From Chloroflexota bacterium (lineage in GTDB: Bacteria > Chloroflexota > Anaerolineae > B4-G1): a DNA stretch of 64,000 nucleotides. Below are positions 57,149-64,000 of this stretch, piece after piece (position 1 is the first letter of the stretch; each line of letters starts with the position of its first letter). Under the pieces are notes generated by a model, which was given only the letters and a program-made list of their open reading frames with translations, was not told the DNA's origin and did not search any database. The position numbers and the translations under genes are program-made. Location of the stretch: assembly GCA_024232355.1 (NCBI GenBank), contig JAAEPW010001061.1, positions 1 to 64,000 of the forward strand, in the 5' to 3' direction.

Positions 57149-57302
57149 CTAGTGCAGTTGGGCGTAAATATCCCCATAGTAGTACCAAACTTTAACGCCC
57201 AACTGCTCAAGTGTTTCGCGGTAGATTAGCATCATAATAGGTAGTTTGCGTTGATAGTCGGTAATTCTGAACTGTAGGCTTATTTACGCCGCGAAACACT
57301 AG
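57149..57302. repeat. 154-bp double-palindrome element
   Basis: Two hairpins side by side: 57154-57206 (arms GCAGTTGGGCGT) and 57210-57300 (arms AGTGTTTCGCGG, 12 bases perfect). The ends of the whole are also inverted (CTAGTG at 57149-57154, CACTAG at 57297-57302; GGCGTAAATA at 57161-57170 with 57281-57290). The right end overlaps the msrB stop codon. Shape fits a MITE or REP-pair element. Confidence 0.55.
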
Positions 57303-57697
57303 TCTTTCACAGCAATGTGAGGATTTTCTTTCTCTGGTACAAATGTCATCGAAATAGAGTTTACACAATGTCTGACATTTTTATTTGTGAGTCTTTCGCC
57401 TTTAAAAATATGGCCCAAATGAGCACCACAATTTGCGCACAGAATCTCTACTCTTCTTCCGTCAGCATCAATTTCCCTTTTGACAGCGTTTTCAATCTCA
57501 TTGTCAAAACTTGGCCACCCACAAGACGATGAAAACTTGTCATCTGAACGATAAAGCGGGGCATTACATCTTTTGCAGTGATAAGATCCTTTCTCAAAAA
57601 AGTCGTTAAACTTTCCACTGAAAGGCATCTCTGTACTTTTATGAATAATTACTCTTTTTTCTTCTGGAGAGAGTTTATTATACGTTTCTTGACCCAT
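57299..57697 (-). CDS. msrB: Peptide-methionine (R)-S-oxide reductase
   Basis: 132 residues from ATG 57697 (AAAGG site). Zinc Cys pairs in HCKRCNAPL and CANCGAHLGH, CGWPSF, and the catalytic Cys in RHCVNSISMTF. It reduces methionine-R-sulfoxide in proteins. Codon use is more AT-rich than in the neighbouring genes, which suggests transfer from another genome. Its stop lies inside the palindromic element next to it. Confidence 0.95.
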   Translation of the reverse strand: MGQETYNKLSPEEKRVIIHKSTEMPFSGKFNDFFEKGSYHCKRCNAPLYRSDDKFSSSCGWPSFDNEIENAVKREIDADGRRVEILCANCGAHLGHIFKGERLTNKNVRHCVNSISMTFVPEKENPHIAVKD

Positions 57698-58012
57698 ATT
57701 CGCCTTTCTCATGGCATATTATGGATTCTGTAAATAGTTGACATTGCCATTATCAATATGAACAACAATGATTGTACTGCGATTGCACAGAATGCGCAAA
57801 TGGAGGTAGCGACACGATGAACGAGATGGACATAGAACTGACGACTAACAAGATTAGCAGGCAGAGCATTTGTGGAAACGCGCAGTGGCGCTATACCAGG
57901 GAGATTTCTTAGCTGAAGCGAGTCTAACTTGTGTGTGTGTGTGTCAAAGCGGGAAATGATAGCTCTCTGCGACTGACCCCGCGAAATCCCAGAGCCGAAA
58001 TGCCGAGGGGAA
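57698..58012. other. Intergenic stretch without a gene; GT microsatellite
   Basis: About 315 bases between msrB and the decayed BTAD fragment. It contains a run of seven GT units (57931-57944). A 209-codon open frame on the minus strand that crosses it has no family features and is judged accidental. Confidence 0.4.
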
Positions 58013-58230
58013 ATGTACATAGAGGCATTGCTAGAAATGGGGCAGTGTCGCGTGGGGTGGAAGGAATACGAGAAAGCCATCAGGTGGTACACGCATGCCC
58101 TGGAAGCAAACGAGCTACGGGAGACGTTCACCAGGGCATTATGGGATGTTACTTTGAGGCAGTATGGTCTCCAGAGGCTATCGCTCAGTACCACCAGTGT
58201 GAAGAGATTCTTGAACGAGAGCTGACTAAC
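58013..58230 (+). pseudogene. Frameshifted fragment of a BTAD (SARP-type) transcription activator
   Basis: In the frame from 58013 the peptide LLEMGQCRVGWKEYEKAI and YTHALEANELRETF fits the TPR-like BTAD domain. After about 58125 the match continues one frame over (HQGIMGCYFEA, AIAQYHQCEEILERELT). The DNA-binding domain and any effector part are missing on both sides. A relic of a larger regulator. Confidence 0.6.
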
Positions 58231-58315
58231 AAAAAGATCACATATAAAAGCCACAAGGAACCTCTCAAAATACAGCACAAAAAACCAATCCGTTGGGACC
58301 AATTTGCTTTTTGCA

Positions 58316-58356
58316 GAAAAAGTAACGACTGCGCCCATATGAGCGCAGTCGTTACT
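58316..58356 (-). terminator. Terminator of the PPC/DUF11 gene
   Basis: 14-base perfect stem (58321-58334 with 58343-58356), 8-base loop, then T5 on the minus strand, about 20 bases after the stop codon at 58377. Confidence 0.85.
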
Positions 58357-58376
58357 GCTAAGAGTGTCTACAGGAA

Positions 58377-60950
58377 TTAGAGATTTCTCGTCACAATGGG
58401 CAGGTATATGCCATGATCCTCAACGGCGACAACTGTTCCATCGCCCGACGTCACAACTGGTGGCGTGTAGGCTTGCGGCACTTGTTGGTCACTGCCCGCA
58501 AAAGCTTGATTCGCGACCTTTTCGCCTCCGGCATCAGTGTCTACCGTGACCTGGAAGGTAACGGTGACGTATTCGCCGACATCAAGGGTCCCCACGGTCA
58601 CGAGCAATGGGTCTGGACCAGACGTCAAGCCCTTGGTGGACGTGATCGAGTCAGCGACATAGGTCGTAAAGTCTGGGATATAGTCGGTGATGACCGTGTT
58701 GGTCTGGGAGATGCTCACCTCATTCCAAATGACGACCGTGTACTCGATCGTGTCACCCGGCGCGAGCGGGTCACCGTTTTGGTCCTCGGCTGCTTTGGTG
58801 ATGCCGATCTGTTGTTCACCATCGAGAACCCAACCGCCACCGCTGTTGGGGAACCCAGGAAGGGCGGCGGGATACGGTTGCACCGGTGGAGTCATCACAG
58901 CGGGATTTTGCATATCACTATCTGCCTCGGCACTGTTCACGACGACTTGTCCATTGGCATCGCCGTTAACCGTGACACGGAAGGAAAGCGTAGCCTCTTC
59001 ACCAGGTTCGAGGGTGCCGACGAGTGCCATCAACGGATCAGGACCAGAAATACTTCCCTGGCTGACTGAGGCCGATCCGTCAACGTAGGTGGCGTAATCA
59101 GGGATATAATCGGTGATGGTGACGTCTCCCTGAGGATCCTGCGTCAGTAGACTGATGACGGAGATCGTGTAAAGGATTTCGTCGCCAGGGTAGAGCGGAC
59201 CGCCGTCTAGGTCCTCGGCTGTCTTGGTGATACTCAGGGCTTGCTCACCATATTGAACCTCTCCACCATAGGGCTCTGGTTCGATGGGGCCAACGTCAAC
59301 CGGTGGATCTTGCAGATTGCTGCTGGCCTGTGCACTATTCCCGATGGTTTCTCCAGCCGATCCGGCATCGACCGTGACACGGAAGGTGAGAATCGCCTTT
59401 TGATCGGGCTGGAGCGTACCAACGTTCGCTACCAACGGATCGGGGCCAGAGAGACTGCCTAGACTGAGCGAGGCCGAACCAGTGACGTATGTGGTGTAGC
59501 TGGGGATGGCGTCGGTGATGACGACGTTCGTCTGGGCTTCGTTTAGTAGGTTGACGACGACGACGGTGTACAAGAGTTCGTCTCCGGCGTAAAGCGGTCC
59601 GCCATTCAGGTCCTCGGCTCCCTTGTAGAGACCCAATACCCGTACGCTTGGCGGGTAGACAGGATCGGTGTACTGGGCGTTTTGCTGGTCACTGCTCACA
59701 GCCGCTATGTTTCCACCAATTTCGGCAACGTCGGCCGTGACCGCAAACTCAACGACTAACCCGGCGGATGGGGCCAGTGATCCCATATTGACGACCAGGA
59801 TGTCGGATACAGGGAACACCAGGGTTCCCTGTGGGTTGGTCGAAAGACTATCGGTCACAAAGGTCGTTCCGCTGGGCAGCCAATCGGTAATGACGACGTT
59901 GGTGTGCAGGATTGAAGAGTTGTTGGTCACCACGATGGTATACGTGATCAAGTCTCCAACCTCTACGGGTGGACCGTTTGCGTCCACGGCGGTCTTGTCA
60001 ATCACGAGCCCTGGCTCGACGGTGCCTCCACCGGGGGGCGTCACGGGAGGTGTGCCGATGACGTCCAGTTGGTCGCTGCGCACGTAGGCTTGATTGACAA
60101 TGTCTTCGCCCGTTGTATCGGGGTCAACCTGAACATCGAACTGTACGGTCACAACATCACCAGGGGTACCGGGGTTCAGAGTGCCCACAGAGACTTTTAG
60201 GACCGGGCTGGTGGTATTTACCACACCCATGCTGGTGGACGCGCTGTTGGCCACATACGTCGTGCCGCTGGGGATGGGGTCGGTGATGACGACGTTTGTG
60301 TGTTGAACGGTCGTCGAGGCGTTGGTGACGGTGACGGTGTAGCGGATGATGTCACCTTCCAGCAGCGGGGCGCCATTCAGGTCCTCGGCTACTTTGGTGA
60401 TTTGCAGCGACTTGTCTGCGCTTAGCGTCAGGTCGTACCCCACGTCGCATCCATAAACACCAGAGTTAAAGTTGTAAATCTTGATATAGTACGTCCCATC
60501 CTCAGGAGCGAGCCACTCAATCTGAGATGCATAGGTGCCGCCATAGTCGTCGCTGCGCTCGATCCATTGATCTTGTGGATCGTCGTACAATTCGAGTACT
60601 GTATCGGCATAGTATTCGTCCCCAGTGGGCAACGGTGTCAGGTTTGATGTAGCGATGACGTACACATAGCCACCTTGAGCCTCGAACTTGGCCCAGTCCT
60701 TATCCGCATACCAATCAAAGGTATGTCCGGGCTGTCCGGCGGTGGTCAGTGTGCTGGCCGTATTGAACCAGTCATCTCGAGTTCCGCCGCCAGTATTCTC
60801 GTATGGATCGGCGTATGGACACGTCGCTGTTGTCACTGTGGGGACTTTTAACAGTTTATCAGGATCTGGGGGTGCTGCCATAACGCTTCCTACCAATGTA
60901 CCCAGCGCTACAGACAACACCACAATCATCGTAACAGTTTTTCTAAGCAT
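58377..60950 (-). CDS. Secreted PPC plus five DUF11-repeat surface protein with YLP tail
   Basis: 857 residues from ATG 60950 with AAGGAGG upstream. Signal peptide (LRKTVTMIVVLSVALGTLVG), then a PPC-type beta domain (~30-165: DKDWAKFEAQGGYVYVI, EDGTYYIKIYNFN), then five DUF11 repeats of ~115-125 residues, each opening near ITKxAED.NG.PL..GD and with TNVVITDxIPxxTTYV. The last residues are GIYLPIVTRNL. DUF11 repeats are Ig-like stalk modules of cell-surface proteins. It ends with the same kind of tail as the next gene, suggesting a shared C-terminal signal (inference). Confidence 0.88.
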   Translation of the reverse strand: MLRKTVTMIVVLSVALGTLVGSVMAAPPDPDKLLKVPTVTTATCPYADPYENTGGGTRDDWFNTASTLTTAGQPGHTFDWYADKDWAKFEAQGGYVYVIATSNLTPLPTGDEYYADTVLELYDDPQDQWIERSDDYGGTYASQIEWLAPEDGTYYIKIYNFNSGVYGCDVGYDLTLSADKSLQITKVAEDLNGAPLLEGDIIRYTVTVTNASTTVQHTNVVITDPIPSGTTYVANSASTSMGVVNTTSPVLKVSVGTLNPGTPGDVVTVQFDVQVDPDTTGEDIVNQAYVRSDQLDVIGTPPVTPPGGGTVEPGLVIDKTAVDANGPPVEVGDLITYTIVVTNNSSILHTNVVITDWLPSGTTFVTDSLSTNPQGTLVFPVSDILVVNMGSLAPSAGLVVEFAVTADVAEIGGNIAAVSSDQQNAQYTDPVYPPSVRVLGLYKGAEDLNGGPLYAGDELLYTVVVVNLLNEAQTNVVITDAIPSYTTYVTGSASLSLGSLSGPDPLVANVGTLQPDQKAILTFRVTVDAGSAGETIGNSAQASSNLQDPPVDVGPIEPEPYGGEVQYGEQALSITKTAEDLDGGPLYPGDEILYTISVISLLTQDPQGDVTITDYIPDYATYVDGSASVSQGSISGPDPLMALVGTLEPGEEATLSFRVTVNGDANGQVVVNSAEADSDMQNPAVMTPPVQPYPAALPGFPNSGGGWVLDGEQQIGITKAAEDQNGDPLAPGDTIEYTVVIWNEVSISQTNTVITDYIPDFTTYVADSITSTKGLTSGPDPLLVTVGTLDVGEYVTVTFQVTVDTDAGGEKVANQAFAGSDQQVPQAYTPPVVTSGDGTVVAVEDHGIYLPIVTRNL

Positions 60951-61038
60951 AAGATGCCTCCTTAATTTTGAGTTTTTGAGCAAATTGTTTTGACATTTTG
61001 GATTGGTTTGCATAGTATATGAATATATTCCCTCCTCT

Positions 61039-64000
61039 CTATTGATTGTCAAATTTTTTCAGAACAGCTGGCAAATAGTAATAGTGATGAACCGGTACTG
61101 TAGTGAATGGTGTCTTGATCGGTATCCCTTGTTGATCACTGGTCACGATAGCTACGTTGGTAACTGGTTCTATCTCGCCTGAATCTACGATGACCCGGAA
61201 GGTGAGTGTAGCTGTGTGATAGGCTGCGAGTGTGTCGATCTCGACTCGCAGAGGATCAGGACCGTATACACTTCCTTGGCTGACCTGCACCGAGCCAGTG
61301 ATGTAGGTCGTATAGTTTGGGATGGTATCGGTGATGACGATGTTTGTTTGAGCCGTCTGCATCAAGTTGGTGATGACGATGGTATACGAAATTTCGTCTC
61401 CAGAGCGGATAGCGCCGTATTCGGTCTCGGCTGTCTTGTCTGCGTCCAATATATATTGATTGATGACAACGTGATATTGGTTACCGCAGAATGGAGAAAG
61501 TTGTGGGTTGTACGTCGAGTCGAAATGTGTGATGCGGATAAAGTACCATCCATCTGCCGGAGCCCTCCATTCGATGCCCGATGCTTTGCTGCCGTCCGCA
61601 TAGTCGTCATTTTCAGTCAGCAGTGTCACACCATCCATATCGTATATTCGCATCACGGTGTCGACGTCAGGGCCGAGTTGGAAAGTTGTGATGGAATAGA
61701 CTTGCCTGCCCCAGGCATAGAATGTGAGCCAGTCCTTATCCGCCGTGGTGTGCAGTGTATGGGTCTGCACGGTTCCATCTGTCGGAATCTCTTTGGCCTC
61801 GGTGAAAAAGTTGTTCGATTCGTATTCATCGGCGGGTGTGAGGCAAGCAGAGGTTTCCACAGCGACCAGATACTGACCGCCACAGGTTAACGAGATGCGC
61901 GGGTCATAGGTATGATCCACGTGGTTGATGCGGGCATAGTACCTCCCATCAACAGGTGCTTTCCACACGATGCGCGATGCTCCACTAGACACATCTGTAG
62001 AAGACGTGTCGTCGTTTTCCTCCAGCATGGTCACACCATCGACGTCGTACAATTGCAAGACAGTGTCCACGTCGGCGCTTAGCTGAGAGGTGGTGATGGT
62101 ATAGACCTTGCCAGCCAGAGCCTGGAAACTGACCCAATCCTTGTCGGCCACCATGTGGAATGTGCGTGTCAGCACACTGCCATCCACCGGGACGCGGATC
62201 GCCTGGGAATAGAAATTGTCCGGCTCATAGTCGTCGGTAGATATGGCGCAGGCATTGCTCTCTACAGCCACCAGATAATAGTTGCCGCAGACCAACGAGT
62301 AGCTGGGGTCGTAGGTGTGGTCAAAGTGATTGATACGGGCATAGTACCAACCAGTGGCACGAGCCGTCCACACAATGCGCGATGCGTCGCTGTGGAGCAG
62401 ATAGTCGTCGTTTTCCTCCAGCATTAACTCGCCGTCGGTGTCATACAGTTGCAAGACGGTGTCGACGTCAGCCGGGAGGTGGGAGGTAGTGATGGTATAG
62501 GTCTTGTTTTCCACGGCAAAGAACCGTATCCAGTCCTTGTCTGCCACCATGTGCAGCGTGTGGGTCTGCACGGTGCCGTCCGTCGGGATATCCATCGCTT
62601 GCGGATAGAGATTGTTGGGCTCATAGATGTCGGCACCGGTGGGGCAACTGGATGTCTCTTCCACAGAGATCAGGTAATAGTTGCCACAGACCAGCGAGTA
62701 ACGAGGATCCCAGGTGTGGTCAAAGTGATTGACACGGGCATAGTACCAGCCGTTTTCAGGAGCGATCCACACGACTTGCGATGCCCTGCTGCCGAGCAGA
62801 TAGTCGTCGTTCTCCTCCAGGAGGCTGACGCCGTCAGTGTCGTACAGTTGCAAGACGGTGTCGACGTCGGAGGGGAGGTGGGATGTGGTGATGGTATAGA
62901 TGCCGCCTGCCTCGGCGTAGAAACGGACCCAGTCCTTATCGGCCACCCGGTGCAGGGTGCGGGTCTGCACTGTACCATCGGTGGAAATCTCCGTGGCTTG
63001 CGGGTACAAGTTGTCTGGCTCGTAGAGATCACTCGCCATCGGACACAGGATCACCGGAGTCTCTGTCTCGTCATCGTCGTCGGTTGTGCCTGGGTCGTCG
63101 GTGGGCTCTGGGCTAAAGTTGTCGCCAGAGATCAGACCCTGGTTCAGTACCTCGCGGGCATCCTCGGGCAGCGGGTCGTTGACGGTGACCTGGAAGCTGA
63201 TGCTCACACTAGCGCCATCGCCGGGGATGTCGTTGACGTCCACGACGACGTAACTGTCTCCGGCGTTGTTCCCCGTGATGACGGTGCCCGCCGACGTCTG
63301 CACCGAGCCGGTGACCAGCGTCGTGTTCGGGTCTACCGTGTCGCTAAAGACGATGCCTGTGGCGACGGCGGTGCCGTTGTTCACGATGCTGACCTCGTAG
63401 AGCAAAGTGTCTCCGGGGGATGCCCATCCATCGCCCTCGATGTCTTCGAACAGGAAATCGGTCTTGTAGATTTCGATCTCGGGTGCGGCGACGATGATGG
63501 TCTCGGTCTCATCGTCATCTTCTGGCGTGCCCGGATCGTCGGTGGGTTCTGGCGGTAGCTCGGTGCTGGAAATCACACCCTGGTTGGAGACCTGGGTGAC
63601 GCCGAGTGGCAGCGGGTTGGTGATGACCACCCGGAAGCTCACGTTCACACTGGCGCCGCCGCCGGGGATCGTGCCGACGTCAACCGAGACGCTGGTGTCG
63701 CCAGGATTGTTGCCACTGGTGACCGTGCCTTGGCTGGTCTGTACCGAGCCAACGACCAGATCGGTGTTGGGATCGGGGGTGTCGTCAAATAGCACGTTGG
63801 TGGCCTCGGTGTTGCCGCTGTTGATGATGGTGACCTGGTACAGCAGGGTGTCGCCGGGGCTGGGTGTGCCGTCGTCGTCGGCGTCCACGAACAATGCATC
63901 GCTCTTTTGCGCCTCTAGCACCGGTACGGTGCTGATCGGAATCTCGGTCTCGTCGTCGTCGGGCGGTGTTTCGGGATCGTCGGTCGGCTCGACGGGCAGC
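61039..64000 (-). CDS. Large secreted DUF11/PPC repeat protein (5' partial)
   Basis: The frame is open from the stop at 61039 to the window edge (>985 residues). From the N-terminal side: parts of at least two DUF11 repeats divided by Asp/Thr-rich linkers (EPTDDPGTPEDDDETE), four tandem PPC-type repeats of ~130 residues (from about 63050, 62650, 62260 and 61850; each starts Cys..DxYE.NN and contains ADKDW and LQLYDxDG), one further DUF11 repeat and the tail YYYLPAVLKKFDNQ. PPC repeats are often found in secreted peptidases and surface proteins; no catalytic domain is visible in this part. Co-directional with the gene at 58377, 88 bases apart. Confidence 0.88.
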   Translation of the reverse strand, partial: LPVEPTDDPETPPDDDETEIPISTVPVLEAQKSDALFVDADDDGTPSPGDTLLYQVTIINSGNTEATNVLFDDTPDPNTDLVVGSVQTSQGTVTSGNNPGDTSVSVDVGTIPGGGASVNVSFRVVITNPLPLGVTQVSNQGVISSTELPPEPTDDPGTPEDDDETETIIVAAPEIEIYKTDFLFEDIEGDGWASPGDTLLYEVSIVNNGTAVATGIVFSDTVDPNTTLVTGSVQTSAGTVITGNNAGDSYVVVDVNDIPGDGASVSISFQVTVNDPLPEDAREVLNQGLISGDNFSPEPTDDPGTTDDDDETETPVILCPMASDLYEPDNLYPQATEISTDGTVQTRTLHRVADKDWVRFYAEAGGIYTITTSHLPSDVDTVLQLYDTDGVSLLEENDDYLLGSRASQVVWIAPENGWYYARVNHFDHTWDPRYSLVCGNYYLISVEETSSCPTGADIYEPNNLYPQAMDIPTDGTVQTHTLHMVADKDWIRFFAVENKTYTITTSHLPADVDTVLQLYDTDGELMLEENDDYLLHSDASRIVWTARATGWYYARINHFDHTYDPSYSLVCGNYYLVAVESNACAISTDDYEPDNFYSQAIRVPVDGSVLTRTFHMVADKDWVSFQALAGKVYTITTSQLSADVDTVLQLYDVDGVTMLEENDDTSSTDVSSGASRIVWKAPVDGRYYARINHVDHTYDPRISLTCGGQYLVAVETSACLTPADEYESNNFFTEAKEIPTDGTVQTHTLHTTADKDWLTFYAWGRQVYSITTFQLGPDVDTVMRIYDMDGVTLLTENDDYADGSKASGIEWRAPADGWYFIRITHFDSTYNPQLSPFCGNQYHVVINQYILDADKTAETEYGAIRSGDEISYTIVITNLMQTAQTNIVITDTIPNYTTYITGSVQVSQGSVYGPDPLRVEIDTLAAYHTATLTFRVIVDSGEIEPVTNVAIVTSDQQGIPIKTPFTTVPVHHYYYLPAVLKKFDNQ

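Noticed and set aside
57709..58338. A 209-codon frame on the minus strand
   Set aside because: No domain, odd composition, and it runs opposite the better supported BTAD relic.
62449..63558. A 369-codon open frame on the plus strand
   Set aside because: Antisense to the PPC repeats; repeated peptides (VVLLQ, DGVDV) simply mirror the repeats of the real gene.

Overview
The window is moderately GC-rich bacterial chromosome. It most resembles Chloroflexota, class Anaerolineae or a relative. The basis is the mix of very large hybrid histidine kinases, secreted PPC/DUF11 repeat proteins whose last residues carry a YLP tail, split IscU/NifS sulfur clusters and a tRNA-rpmG-tRNA-secE-nusG-rplK operon. 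This is inference from gene style; there is no rRNA in the window.

1-20034 (minus strand): a tandem run of six hybrid or REC-linked sensor kinases with different input domains (7TMR-DISM, periplasmic sensor plus HAMP, V4R-like plus GAF/PAS, multi-TM, REC-GAF, TM-GAF-PAS). Five end in near-identical HisKA-HATPase-REC-REC modules. A PhnD-type binding lipoprotein and a degenerate CPBP membrane protein lie inside the run, and a stand-alone Hpt protein lies at its upstream end. This looks like one phosphorelay fed by many inputs.

20035-22061: a scarred region with a frameshifted stub of a tyrosine recombinase, two inverted-repeat elements, an AAC(6')-like acetyltransferase and a truncated zinc alcohol dehydrogenase. 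22061-26188: a purine group (a fused PurD-PurM, NUDIX, PurN) followed by a transaldolase. 26394-30328: a four-gene operon of a SPASM radical-SAM enzyme, two paralogues with an FHA-like domain and an internal lipobox-like segment, and a small unknown protein. This is the best candidate here for an undescribed system. 30480-38092: a four-gene recombination operon (divergent SF1 helicase, UvrD-like helicase, PD-(D/E)XK nuclease, RecJ).

38281-47327 (plus strand): a small CxxC protein, an alpha/beta hydrolase, a YigZ/IMPACT protein, a membrane-anchored metalloprotease and a possible JAB-like/E2-like fusion. Then come tRNA-Thr, rpmG, tRNA-Trp, secE, nusG, rplK, rplA, rplJ and rplL, with an L1-type site and an L10 leader with attenuator.

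47436-55620 (minus): two Fe-S/sulfur-transfer clusters. One is Rrf2-IscS-IscU-ThiF. The other is NifS-like, IscU-DUF59 fusion, TusA, DsrE, glutaredoxin and FTR-beta; its NifS-like protein lacks the PLP lysine. A ferritin-like/flavodiiron oxygen-defence pair follows. 55714-64000: a zinc-ribbon nucleotide cyclase, a double-palindrome element, an AT-rich msrB, a decayed BTAD regulator fragment, and two large secreted PPC/DUF11 proteins, the second running off the window.
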